A program made the translations under genes and the position numbers. A DNA stretch of 64,000 bases, taken from NCBI GenBank assembly GCA_964436125.1, contig CAYTBT010000010.1, positions 35,044 to 99,043 on the forward strand, written 5' to 3'. The notes under the pieces were generated by a model. That model worked only from the letters and a program-made list of their open reading frames with translations, was not told the DNA's origin and ran no database searches. Shown in pieces: positions 9,018 through 17,632 of the stretch (the stretch's first letter is position 1; every line of letters starts with the position of its first letter). The stretch is from CAYRFF01 sp964436125 (lineage in GTDB: Bacteria > Bacteroidota > Bacteroidia > Chitinophagales > Saprospiraceae).

Positions 9018-10451
9018 TTAATAATGACATTTCTGGCATTCTACACCACCTATATCTTTAACAGTAATCTTATCGACTTTACCGTTCTTTAATTGCTCTA
9101 CGTATGTCTTATATGCGTCAAGGTAATACTTATTTCCATTGGACATACCGGCAACTTCCGATTGACGGTGACAATTTACGCACCATCCCATTGATAGGGG
9201 CTTAGCTTGATAAACAACTTCCATCTCCTTCACTTTTCCGTGGCAATGTTCACATGTAACTTCACCTACTCCGACGTGTTGTTCATGGCTAAAGAAAACG
9301 TGATCCGGTAAATTATGGATACGTACCCACTCTATCGGACCTTGTATTTTTTCTTTCTGTGGATTGGTCAAGGCATCTACGATACCTTTCCACTGCGTTC
9401 TGACAAGGTTTTCACCTTTGGAATCCAAGGATGAGATTCCGGCATCTTTCATATACTCATCCGCAATCCATTTTTTATATATTGATTCAATTGAGTCTTG
9501 GCTTAAGGATTCATAGTCTTCAATATATGAATCACTGTTGGGATTATAGCCTATCGATGCAAATATCTTGGTAATCTCCGCAGTACCATATTGTGATCCT
9601 GACTTAATAGCTCTGTGGCAATTCATACAGGTGTTGGCTGCCGGAATTACTGAGTGCATCGATCTCCGTGCACCGTCGTGGCAATACTGGCATTGTATCT
9701 GGTGAAGTCCGGCGTGTGTCGCGTGACTAAACTTAATCGGTTGCTCAGGCTGATAGCCTTGTTGCCTTCCGATGTTTATCGCTGTATCTACTGTGGTATA
9801 TCCGCCGAGTACAATAATGGCAAATACCACAAAGCCGATAACAGTACGTGAGGTCAAGATGTCTTTTATCGTCCGCGGTTGCTCTTTTATTCCCGTTTCC
9901 TGAGTACGCACCATTGCATTGAGCACGGATATAATGCGTGACAAGACTATTGCGAGTCCAAATAAAACAATAGCGAGAATAACGTATAAAAAGGAATTAT
10001 CCGCTTCTTCTTTCACTACAACAACTTCTTGCCCCGCTGCTTTCTTCTGTCCACCTATCTTTCCAGTTGCTACTCCCTTTATATAAGAGAATATATCTTC
10101 AAGCTGCTGCTCTGATAATGAGGTAAAGCTCGTCATCACAACCGGCTTCCACTCATTCCATAATTGCACTGCGTGTGGATGCCCTTCAGCGATTAATTTC
10201 TGTGAGTTGTGTACCCAAGCGTATAAATCTTCTCTCGGATAATCCGCCCATCTTTCTTGAAAACCCGCTAGCGCCGGCCCTGTCATGTCATCCTTCATGT
10301 TCTTATTATGACATGCCGCACAGTGCATCTTAAATAATTTCTCTCCTGCTACAGGATCTCCTTTAATCGTAGTAGCTTGCTCTTGTGCCGTAAGACTGAA
10401 CGCACACAAGAAGAATATGATGATGTGTATTATATTTCTCAATGCTCGCAT
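9018..10451 (-). CDS. actA: Alternative complex III subunit ActA, fusion of monohaem and pentahaem cytochrome c
   Basis: A 477-residue protein with an N-terminal signal peptide and six CXXCH haem c motifs at Cys44, Cys254, Cys275, Cys400, Cys424 and Cys472. The first lies in an N-terminal class I cytochrome c domain (about 28-130). A hydrophobic helix follows at about 154-172, then a second at 204-218, and then the five-haem domain that defines ActA. The protein is therefore ActA with an extra cytochrome domain in front, so the complex would carry six haems in ActA plus one in ActE. It is the first gene of the minus-strand act-cox operon and must have the promoter upstream, between 10452 and 10604. 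Confidence 0.94.
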   Translation of the reverse strand: MRALRNIIHIIIFFLCAFSLTAQEQATTIKGDPVAGEKLFKMHCAACHNKNMKDDMTGPALAGFQERWADYPREDLYAWVHNSQKLIAEGHPHAVQLWNEWKPVVMTSFTSLSEQQLEDIFSYIKGVATGKIGGQKKAAGQEVVVVKEEADNSFLYVILAIVLFGLAIVLSRIISVLNAMVRTQETGIKEQPRTIKDILTSRTVIGFVVFAIIVLGGYTTVDTAINIGRQQGYQPEQPIKFSHATHAGLHQIQCQYCHDGARRSMHSVIPAANTCMNCHRAIKSGSQYGTAEITKIFASIGYNPNSDSYIEDYESLSQDSIESIYKKWIADEYMKDAGISSLDSKGENLVRTQWKGIVDALTNPQKEKIQGPIEWVRIHNLPDHVFFSHEQHVGVGEVTCEHCHGKVKEMEVVYQAKPLSMGWCVNCHRQSEVAGMSNGNKYYLDAYKTYVEQLKNGKVDKITVKDIGGVECQKCHY

Positions 10452-10604
10452 GAATATTATTTTTCTATCGTACCCAATACCGTATAAATGACTTACACTT
10501 TACACTGTCTTTACAGTTTACTTACAATGTAATAGCAACAAAAATATGCTGGACTTTTTTTATTCCCAACTTATCCAGAGAATATTAAACTATTTAGATT
10601 AATT

Positions 10605-11396
10605 CTAAACTGAAACTTGCGCTTTTATATGCGGATAAGGCTTGTAATTCAACAATTTAAAATCTTCATACTGAAAATTAAATATATTTTTTACTTCCTT
10701 ATTAAGCTTCATCTGCGGTAATTCTCGCGGTTTTCTACTCAATTGTAGCCTCGCTTGATCAAGGTGGTTGAGATATAGATGCGCATCACCGAAGGTGTGA
10801 ACAAAATCTCCGGGTTCCAAGTCCGTGACTTGTGCAATCATCATTGTCAATAAGGCATAGGAGGCAATATTGAACGGAACACCGAGAAAGCAGTCCGCAG
10901 AGCGTTGATATAACTGACATGACAACTTCCCATCAGCAACATAAAACTGAAATAGGGCATGACATGGACTTAAAGCCATCTTATCGAGGTCGGCCACGTT
11001 CCATGCAGAGACGATTATGCGTCGTGAATTCGGATTGGTCTTGATGGTGTCAATCGCCCTTTGTATCTGATCAATTGTGTCCTTTCCATTGCTCCACGAC
11101 CTCCATTGCTTTCCATAAACCGGGCCTAGCTCCCCATTTTCATCCGCCCATTCATTCCAGATGCGCACACCATTCTCCTGAAGGTACTCGACATTGGTGT
11201 CACCATTGAGAAACCATAATAACTCATAGATGATCGACTTCAAGTGAAGTTTCTTCGTGGTGATGAGTGGAAAGCCCTCTGATAAATTAAATCGCATCTG
11301 ATAGCCAAATATGCTTAAGGTACCTGTTCCGGTCCTATCACTTTTTTCTACTCCCTCATCGAGGATCTTCTGCAGTAAAGTATGATAATTTTTCAT
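10605..11396 (-). CDS. thyA: Thymidylate synthase
   Basis: Converts dUMP to dTMP using methylenetetrahydrofolate. It is the sole cytosolic de novo source of dTMP in many bacteria. The 263-residue length matches the short ThyA class (E. coli 264). The catalytic Cys145 sits in the SPCHALFQFYV motif. The RTGTGT phosphate-binding loop near residue 21, the RRIIVSAWNV segment and the QRSAD/GVPFNIASYALL folate-site region are all present. The start at 11396 gives the canonical MKNYHTLLQ N-terminus. It lies 153 bases upstream of actA on the same strand and is probably a separate transcript. Confidence 0.97.
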   Translation of the reverse strand: MKNYHTLLQKILDEGVEKSDRTGTGTLSIFGYQMRFNLSEGFPLITTKKLHLKSIIYELLWFLNGDTNVEYLQENGVRIWNEWADENGELGPVYGKQWRSWSNGKDTIDQIQRAIDTIKTNPNSRRIIVSAWNVADLDKMALSPCHALFQFYVADGKLSCQLYQRSADCFLGVPFNIASYALLTMMIAQVTDLEPGDFVHTFGDAHLYLNHLDQARLQLSRKPRELPQMKLNKEVKNIFNFQYEDFKLLNYKPYPHIKAQVSV

Positions 11397-12183
11397 CTCA
11401 ATATTTCAGTGTTTCAATGCGTGTATAAAGTAAGTGTCTATTCTTATTTGTCTAGTTTCTATGCTCTTCAAGCATCAACAATGGGCCATTGCCTTATCCC
11501 GACTTATCCAGAAATTCCTTGTACCGCAATTATCTCTGCAGTTTCTCATGCATCTATATAAGAACCGGGAGAAGATGTGCCACCGTCTTTTCATCAAATG
11601 TACGTAAAATTATGGAAGCTTCATGCTATCTTAGCCTGGTTTATTCACGGATGTTGCCACCTTACCTGCAAGAATCCAGGAGCTGCAGTTCTATAATTCT
11701 TCCGCATTGACTTTCTACGGCTATAAAGATGGGAAGATACGATTGAAGGTAATATTCCTCCATTAAGGACTATATGAAAAGGAATAAAATGCCTGTATGT
11801 ACCTATTATCCATTGCAGTTTATCCATTGCAGTAATCAAGGTATCTATAAAATTAATAACTGAGGTAGATTATCACTGCTTTTACAGGATTTTTAAATAA
11901 AATATCACTCATATTTATAAAAAATCAGGCTTAAGTCTTTATTTTACCTTTTTCCACTGCCATTTTTCATGTCATGGGAACATAGTATTAAAGGGAAAGC
12001 AATAAAACTTTCAGCAGGATGCATAGGGGACAGACCTATATTATCAAGGATAACAACTCAAGTGAGGAGTTAATTTCACTGCGCGGCAGGACCGTATCAA
12101 CAAGTGGCTATCCAAGCATTCAGCACTCCGTAAGTACTCTCGCCTATTTATATGAACTCTCTGAAAATTGTATTCGATATTTT
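11397..12183. other. Intergenic region upstream of thyA and the CHAT gene
   Basis: Divergent intergenic region of 787 bases between thyA (minus) and the preferred start of the CHAT gene (plus). I see no convincing gene, RNA or hairpin. The only structure noticed is a near-perfect 14-base tandem duplication around 11806-11832 containing TTATCCATTGCAG twice. Reading frames of 60-75 codons at 11489-11839 have no family features, no start context and rare-codon composition, and are left out. Confidence 0.5.
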
Positions 12184-14958
12184 ATGAAGGTCTCGCGACA
12201 ATTACGCCCGCTTACGCAAATGTCTGTCCATGCAATCACCTTTCTCCTGATCCTTCTTCCACTTTTTTCCATAAGTTTCTCTCAATCACTCCAGGAAAAC
12301 ATGAAGAACGCATATTTTACTGCACTAGAGTATAAGAATGCAAGTAAGCCCAAGGCTGCACTCCCATATTTTGCACAAGCTTATGCCTTCTATAATGCTA
12401 TGAACGATACCATACAAGCTAAGTTCCCCTGGCAAGTCCCCTTCTTTATCAATTCCAACTATGGGGTGTGTCTCATAAAATGTGAAGAATATCAATTGTC
12501 TGAGGGCTTTCTGCTCAATGCCATAACTGTGTATAAAAATAATAATCCACCTGAAAAACAATCGGAAATACTCTGCACGGCCTATATGTACCTCATCCGT
12601 GCCTATAATCGGCAAGCCAAGGCAGCCTGGGTTAAATATTTTGCCTCTGCACTTGGTCAGTGTAGTGACCCATTCTATAAATCCAATACCTTATCCATCC
12701 AATCCCGTCTCAGCCTAGATGCAAGTGATTATACCGAAGCAGGCAAATATCTAAAAGCTTATGCCTCCCTCCTACATAGCTTGAAAAACCTTGACAAAAG
12801 GGATACGCATCTAAGCCTCTTTTATGAAGCCCGGATTGATTATATGGATGCAATTCAGAATAAAGATGGCCTCCTAGATGCTTTTCATGCACTCGATAGC
12901 CTCAAGTCAACCTGGAACGTAAAGGCATATCCTTATTCCTACATCAAGGTCATCCATAAACTCTTGGTCACCGCGATTTCATATAATCTCCCCTGGAACG
13001 AATATTTGAACGCAAGTGAATTATTTGCAAGAAATTATGAGGGGAATGACACCTATACCCGACTTCTTATCATTCAGAACAGATACCTGAGCCTCGTGGC
13101 AGAAAATAAATTTGCGAAAGCTATTGCAATTATCAAACACACCCTAGACAAGGACAATAATGGCCAGATTGACATCGCTGACTGGAAGGCGGCAGCTCTG
13201 AAGGAAAATTTTATTAAAATATATGAAGACCGTATCGATATTGAATACCAGAGACTCTCTCAAGGTGTACATCGAGGATCTCTTGATAGCCTTCTTCTCC
13301 TTTTCAATAAGTATCTGGACCTCTGTAATATCTATATGAAAAACCGACATCAGGCGAGCTCAAGACTTGGCTATCTAAATTATTCTGAAAAGCCCTTCTC
13401 GCAGATCAAGGAAATTCTCTATCAATATTATTCTATGGATTCAAGGCAATCGGCCTTGCCATTGAAATCATTCTGGCAATATCACGAGAGGCTCAGAGGC
13501 TACATTTATGCATATCTCGTAAACCATCAGCACTCGATAAATTTCAGCAAACTCAATCAGAATCAAATCAATAGATTAAGCTTGCTACGCGACTCAATTA
13601 TGCATTATCAGAATAAGATAAAACAAAGCAAGAAAAGATATGAGGCGGCTACCTATAGATTTAAACTCTATAATACTATCGCTACAATAGATTCCCTCCT
13701 ACAGAATGTTTCAGAGAGCAAGAGAGAATATTCTGTCGGTAGATCTACTACGCTACAGGATATTATGGTATATAACAAGAAACATAAACTCACAACGATT
13801 CAGTACTCACTTTCCCGGCACAATCTTTATATTTTCACAATTACAGAAGATACGATAAGCTTGAATGTAAAGCACATCAATAAGGATACTATAGCAATTC
13901 TGCTAAAAAAATATAAGGATATGCTGAAGTACCAGCATTATTTTGCTTTAAGCAAACAAGAACTCGAGCAAAGGCTAATGGATTTCCAGCAATTATCTTA
14001 TCGCTTATACGGTTTATTTCTCGCACCGGTTGAAGATAAACTATCTTCCACTCGTCTAAGAATAATTCCCGATCCGCTTATGACCGGAATTCCATTTGAG
14101 ACTTTCTGTCTTTCACAAGCTGAAAATCCGTCTTTTACTGCACTCGATTATGCAATTTATCATTATACATTTCACTACAGCACGATAAAGTCGCGGCCTA
14201 TTCAACCTATACCAGATGTCGGGCTCCGCAGGATGCTCTGTATTATTCCGGATTATCATGAAAATTTAAAGTATAATTACCTCGGATCGCGCATAGGTGA
14301 ATATACTTTTCTGAAAGAACATACCGATGCCGATATCTGGACACACTCCAAGGCTCAACCGGAATATATCTTGCACCACTGGGAGGATTATTCAATTATA
14401 AATTTTTCCGGGCATGCATCAGCTGAAGTTGATAATTTAACATCGTCCTACCTTCTTGCAAATTCCGATTCAGCGGGAAATTCTATGATTTTTATGGAAG
14501 ATATCCAGTACAATCAACTCAATGCGCAATTAGTTATCTTAAATGCATGTTCTACACAAGATGGAGAACAACATTTTACGGAAGGCCTCCTGGGCCTACA
14601 GAGGGCATTTTTCCTTGCCGGAGCAGAATCTATTATATCGACTATGTGGCCTATAAGTGATCGAGAATCCGCCGCTATTATTACAGATACTTACCGAAAT
14701 CTTGCTTCCGGTTATCCTACGGATAAAGCGCTGAGAAAAGCTAAACTCACCTTTCTCTCTCAGAATACGCCGGTTTATTCCGCACCCTTTTATTGGGCCG
14801 CACAGAATCTTAATGGCTCCATCGTTAATGGGGATAAATTAATTGAGCCACAGAGCGATAACTTCATTTATATAATAGGCGGTATTATTGTCCTGTTGCT
14901 CGTATTCTTCCGGTATTACAGGAAAAAGAGAACAAATATTATTTCTGGCACTGAATAG
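12184..14958 (+). CDS. TPR-CHAT domain protein with signal peptide and C-terminal membrane anchor
   Basis: CHAT is a caspase-like peptidase domain often found at the C-terminus of TPR proteins in bacteria. The frame is open from 12019, but the ATG at 12184, or the one at 12220 just before a hydrophobic signal segment (HAITFLLILLPLF) and an SQS cleavage-like site, fits a secreted protein better. Residues about 50-480 are helical TPR-like repeats, followed by a coiled-coil linker. The CHAT core is C-terminal. The catalytic pair is visible as His in NFSGHAS (codon at 14413) and Cys in LNACSTQ (codon at 14548), with a later GAESIISTMWPISD strand. A single helix and a basic RYYRKKR tail end the protein. 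The active site therefore probably faces the periplasm and is anchored to the inner membrane. The substrate is unknown and no gene partner is visible. Confidence 0.85.
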   Translation: MKVSRQLRPLTQMSVHAITFLLILLPLFSISFSQSLQENMKNAYFTALEYKNASKPKAALPYFAQAYAFYNAMNDTIQAKFPWQVPFFINSNYGVCLIKCEEYQLSEGFLLNAITVYKNNNPPEKQSEILCTAYMYLIRAYNRQAKAAWVKYFASALGQCSDPFYKSNTLSIQSRLSLDASDYTEAGKYLKAYASLLHSLKNLDKRDTHLSLFYEARIDYMDAIQNKDGLLDAFHALDSLKSTWNVKAYPYSYIKVIHKLLVTAISYNLPWNEYLNASELFARNYEGNDTYTRLLIIQNRYLSLVAENKFAKAIAIIKHTLDKDNNGQIDIADWKAAALKENFIKIYEDRIDIEYQRLSQGVHRGSLDSLLLLFNKYLDLCNIYMKNRHQASSRLGYLNYSEKPFSQIKEILYQYYSMDSRQSALPLKSFWQYHERLRGYIYAYLVNHQHSINFSKLNQNQINRLSLLRDSIMHYQNKIKQSKKRYEAATYRFKLYNTIATIDSLLQNVSESKREYSVGRSTTLQDIMVYNKKHKLTTIQYSLSRHNLYIFTITEDTISLNVKHINKDTIAILLKKYKDMLKYQHYFALSKQELEQRLMDFQQLSYRLYGLFLAPVEDKLSSTRLRIIPDPLMTGIPFETFCLSQAENPSFTALDYAIYHYTFHYSTIKSRPIQPIPDVGLRRMLCIIPDYHENLKYNYLGSRIGEYTFLKEHTDADIWTHSKAQPEYILHHWEDYSIINFSGHASAEVDNLTSSYLLANSDSAGNSMIFMEDIQYNQLNAQLVILNACSTQDGEQHFTEGLLGLQRAFFLAGAESIISTMWPISDRESAAIITDTYRNLASGYPTDKALRKAKLTFLSQNTPVYSAPFYWAAQNLNGSIVNGDKLIEPQSDNFIYIIGGIIVLLLVFFRYYRKKRTNIISGTE

Positions 14959-14982
14959 ATTAAATGTGTAGGTATAGGCAAT

Positions 14983-15037
14983 GGCAGGATTGGCTCCGCC
15001 CATCCTTTTGTATTCCTAGGTCAACATCGCAATCGCT
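14983..15037. repeat. Direct repeat A, copy 1
   Basis: A 55-base sequence starting GGCAGGATTGGCTCCGCCC that recurs exactly at 15227-15281. It contains an imperfect hairpin, GGATTGGC-TCC-GCCCATCC, with a three-base loop. It begins just after the CHAT gene stop and runs into the assembly gap, so the true size of the repeat unit is unknown. Confidence 0.8.
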
Positions 15038-15137
15038 NNNNNNNNNNNNNNNNNNNNNNNNNNNNNNNNNNNNNNNNNNNNNNNNNNNNNNNNNNNNNNN
15101 NNNNNNNNNNNNNNNNNNNNNNNNNNNNNNNNNNNNN
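15038..15137. other. Assembly gap of 100 N
   Basis: Exactly 100 undetermined bases flanked by copies of the same repeats. The round number suggests a scaffold placeholder of unknown true length. The gap most likely exists because the flanking repeats could not be resolved. Any reading frame crossing it is meaningless. Confidence 0.98.
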
Positions 15138-15352
15138 ATCGCAATCGCTTGCCACGGCAAGCTTTGCTTTTTCACGACACTTGCTTACAAATCGTATTTG
15201 GAATTCCTATTTCATTCAAGAAAAACGGCAGGATTGGCTCCGCCCATCCTTTTGTATTCCTAGGTCAACATCGCAATCGCTTGCCACGGCAAGCTTTGCT
15301 TTTTCACGACACTTGCTTACAAATAAATTTGCAGCAAGTGTCGTGAAAAAGC
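15138..15352. repeat. Direct repeats A and B with inverted copy
   Basis: Repeat B (about 55 bases, starting ATCGCAATCGCTTGCCACGG) is present at 15138-15192 and again at 15270-15324. The second copy of repeat A is at 15227-15281. Both B copies contain the hairpin GCTTGCC-AC-GGCAAGC. A 19-base segment at 15298-15316 (GCTTTTTCACGACACTTGC) is repeated as its exact reverse complement at 15334-15352, giving a large stem with a 17-base loop. No transposase is present. Confidence 0.8.
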
Positions 15353-15378
15353 AATGGCTGCGACAAGTCGCAGCCATT
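15353..15378. terminator. Perfect 12-base inverted repeat next to tRNA-Arg
   Basis: AATGGCTGCGAC followed by its reverse complement GTCGCAGCCATT with two bases between them. In practice this is an 11-bp stem with a four-base loop. It sits 12 bases beyond the 3' end of the minus-strand tRNA and could terminate it, but there is no clear T-run. It could instead be part of the surrounding repeat field. Confidence 0.4.
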
Positions 15379-15390
15379 GCGATGCTCTTG

Positions 15391-15464
15391 TGACTCCGGC
15401 AGGATTCGAACCTGCGACCTATTGATTAGAAGTCAATTGCTCTATCCAGCTGAGCTACGGAGCC
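15391..15464 (-). tRNA. tRNA-Arg (anticodon UCU)
   Basis: A 74-base cloverleaf on the minus strand. The acceptor stem is GGCTCCG/CGGAGTC with one G-U pair and discriminator A. The D arm is GCTC/GAGC. The anticodon stem is ATTGA/TCAAT with loop CTTCTAA, giving anticodon UCU, which reads AGA/AGG arginine codons. The T arm is GCAGG/CCTGC with the TTCGAAT loop. CCA is not encoded. The surrounding repeats suggest the tRNA flank is a site where sequence accumulates, but no att-like duplication of the tRNA end was found. Confidence 0.96.
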
Positions 15465-15626
15465 ATTTGCGTAAAGCGGTGCAAATATAGGAAGCTTTTC
15501 AAAAACCGAGGCAATTATTTTCAAGCTTTTCACTATCCAGTCGCTTTTTCTTCTTTGTTTCAGGTAAAATCGTATAAAACAAGCCAGAACACACAAGAAG
15601 AAAGTAAGGAGATAATCTATATTCCT

Positions 15627-15634
15627 TACATTTG
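15627..15634 (+). promoter_or_regulatory. Possible Bacteroidota -7 promoter box before ung
   Basis: TACATTTG matches the Bacteroidota -7 consensus TAnnTTTG. It lies only four bases before the ung ATG, so a transcript from it would be nearly leaderless. No clear TTTG element was found at the usual -33 spacing, so the call is tentative. Confidence 0.3.
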
Positions 15635-15638
15635 TACT

Positions 15639-16319
15639 ATGGATCCACAGAAAGTTCAGATAGAAGAAAGCTGGAGAAAAGCTTTAAGTGAAGAATTTCA
15701 GAAGCCATACTTTGATAAGATAGTTGCATTCTTAAAAAAGGAGTATGCAGCAGGTAAGGACATTTACCCACCGGGTAAGCTCATTTTCAATGCATTCAAT
15801 ACTTGTCCATTTTCTGAAGTAAAGGTTATCATCCTAGGGCAAGATCCTTATCACGGACCAGGGCAAGCAATGGGCTTAAGCTTCAGTGTACCGAAGGCTG
15901 CTAAAATACCACCGTCATTGCGGAATATCTACAAGGAAATTCATCATGATATCGGCACTCCTATTCCCAAGCATGGCGACTTGAGTTCCTGGGCTGAACA
16001 AGGTGTTTTCCTGCTCAATTCAGTCCTTACGGTTGAGCATAAACTCGCCGGTTCACATAAGAAAATAGGTTGGCAGAAATTCACCGACGCAGTTATACAA
16101 AAGTTGTCTGAGGAAAGAGAAGCGCTTGTGTTTATGCTCTGGGGGAATTATGCTCGATCTAAAAAGAACCTTATCGATGATAAAAAACATCTCCTTCTTC
16201 AATCCTACCATCCGAGTCCGCTGGCAGGAAATGGCTTTTTTAACAATCATCATTTCAGTAAAGCCAATGCTTTTCTAACCGAGCATGGACTTAAACCTAT
16301 CAACTGGACCGTGGATTAA
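15639..16319 (+). CDS. ung: Uracil-DNA glycosylase, family 1
   Basis: Removes uracil from DNA as the first step of base excision repair. The 226-residue protein has the water-activating motif GQDPYHGPGQA with Asp69, and the C-terminal HPSPLAGNGFF motif containing the catalytic His and the DNA-intercalation loop. Both are diagnostic of UNG family 1. The frame is open upstream to 15555, but the ATG at 15639 gives a normal-length N-terminus. Its gene lies a few bases downstream of a TAnnTTTG-like box. It is near thyA in the genome, which is functionally sensible for dUTP/uracil control, although the two genes are not in one operon. Confidence 0.96.
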   Translation: MDPQKVQIEESWRKALSEEFQKPYFDKIVAFLKKEYAAGKDIYPPGKLIFNAFNTCPFSEVKVIILGQDPYHGPGQAMGLSFSVPKAAKIPPSLRNIYKEIHHDIGTPIPKHGDLSSWAEQGVFLLNSVLTVEHKLAGSHKKIGWQKFTDAVIQKLSEEREALVFMLWGNYARSKKNLIDDKKHLLLQSYHPSPLAGNGFFNNHHFSKANAFLTEHGLKPINWTVD

Positions 16320-16408
16320 AAATTATAAAGACAAGTTTTATATATTTTTATCATTATTTTCGTTATTTAGATAATCGTTTTCACAAATATATAACTTACT
16401 ATATCATA

Positions 16409-17551
16409 ATGAAATACATTTTAGTCATAAGTTTTATATTTCTTGTACCATTTATCGGTGCTTCTCAGCTAATAAATTACAGTGAACACCTCAGCGGTGA
16501 ATCACCTGCAAGCTATCAAGGGAATAAGTATATTTTTCTCGATTTCTGGGCGACCTGGTGTATTCCCTGTATAAAATCAATGGACCACATTGAATACCTC
16601 CAGTCACTCTTTGGGGATAAAGTATTTTTTATCAGTATGTCAAGTGAGCATGCTTATGCCGTTAAGAAGTTTTTAAAAAAAAGGCCTTTAAAAACTTCAA
16701 CGGTACTGGATTTTCAAGGAAGTACTTTTCAACAATTCGGCATACAAGCGATTCCTCGTTCAGTATTACTAGATACTCAAGGCGATATTGTATGGTCCGG
16801 ACATCCCTCGGATATGTCTCCGGAGAAATTGCGTAGATTACTCCCACGGCACATTATCCGTGGGGATCTACGCTTCAGGCACAGAGAAGCCATCCAAGCC
16901 AAGGCAGATAAGATAAACTATAAACCCCTTCTTATACCAGGATTTCTATTTCATACTGATACTTTATATCTAGCATCTTCCCCATATAACTTACAAGAGA
17001 AATGGATAAAGAGCAAGGTAAGCACCTACTATCAAGGAAGCTTCCATTCCTTCCTCAAATCCTTGCTAGGCATCAAGGATATACAGCTAGAACTCGATAA
17101 AAGTCTCCAAAGGCAGATCAGAATCCGTATTCCGACACAGCTCTACGAGAAAAAGCAAGACAAAATCATCCAAGCCCTCATGAAACACTACAATTTCCAA
17201 CTCGACTCTACGCTGGTACAGAGAGAAGCACTCCTTATCACATGCGATTCTACTACCCAATTTTCAAGTAAAGATTTACTCGATTTTGGGAACAGGAGGA
17301 AGCTTATCTCATCCATCTCTATTGAAGCCGATAATATGTCCTGCACAGAATTTGCTGAGCTTATGGGAACTGTACTCAAGAAGCCCGTAATTTTCATCAA
17401 TGCGCCGAGCGGAATATACGACTGGAACGTGCAATACAAGTATAAGAATCTCATGTTTGAGCAATTTAAATACGATTACAATACAGAAATAGAGGAAAAG
17501 ACAATTAATCAAGTATTCTACACAACCACTCCGACTAAAAATACGGAATAA
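16409..17551 (+). CDS. Secreted TlpA-like thioredoxin with long C-terminal extension
   Basis: A 380-residue protein. It has a signal peptide (about 1-19, ending GASQ) and then a thioredoxin-fold domain of the TlpA/ResA class at about 20-155. The active-site motif is WCIPC (Cys51 and Cys54), preceded by the typical FLDFWAT strand, and there is a cis-Pro-like AIPRSVLLD segment. Such proteins reduce or isomerise disulfides in the periplasm, for example during cytochrome c maturation. The remaining 220 residues match no family I recognise. They contain two similar-looking alpha/beta stretches, roughly 180-285 and 290-370, and no membrane helix. It is a single gene on the plus strand, convergent with the next gene. 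Confidence 0.82.
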   Translation: MKYILVISFIFLVPFIGASQLINYSEHLSGESPASYQGNKYIFLDFWATWCIPCIKSMDHIEYLQSLFGDKVFFISMSSEHAYAVKKFLKKRPLKTSTVLDFQGSTFQQFGIQAIPRSVLLDTQGDIVWSGHPSDMSPEKLRRLLPRHIIRGDLRFRHREAIQAKADKINYKPLLIPGFLFHTDTLYLASSPYNLQEKWIKSKVSTYYQGSFHSFLKSLLGIKDIQLELDKSLQRQIRIRIPTQLYEKKQDKIIQALMKHYNFQLDSTLVQREALLITCDSTTQFSSKDLLDFGNRRKLISSISIEADNMSCTEFAELMGTVLKKPVIFINAPSGIYDWNVQYKYKNLMFEQFKYDYNTEIEEKTINQVFYTTTPTKNTE

Positions 17552-17571
17552 GCCAGCATTAAGCAGGTGCA

Positions 17572-17611
17572 ATCACATATAGCTTGTGATAGGATGCCCT
17601 TCAAATAAGGG
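17572..17611. terminator. Two small hairpins between convergent genes
   Basis: ATCACA...TGTGAT (17572-17590) and CCCTT-CAAAT-AAGGG (17597-17611) lie between the thioredoxin gene (plus) and the barrel protein gene (minus). The position suits a bidirectional terminator, but the stems are short and there is no strong T-run. Confidence 0.3.
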
Positions 17612-17632
17612 ATTCATAAAAAGGATAAATAC

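Noticed and set aside
11489..11839. Two small frames between thyA and the CHAT gene
   Set aside because: No start context, no conserved features and opposite overlapping strands.
12019..12183. Upstream extension of the CHAT protein
   Set aside because: The first 55 codons lack conserved features and would place the signal peptide internally.
14960..15393. Several frames across and after the first N gap
   Set aside because: They are created by undetermined bases or by repeats, with low-complexity content.
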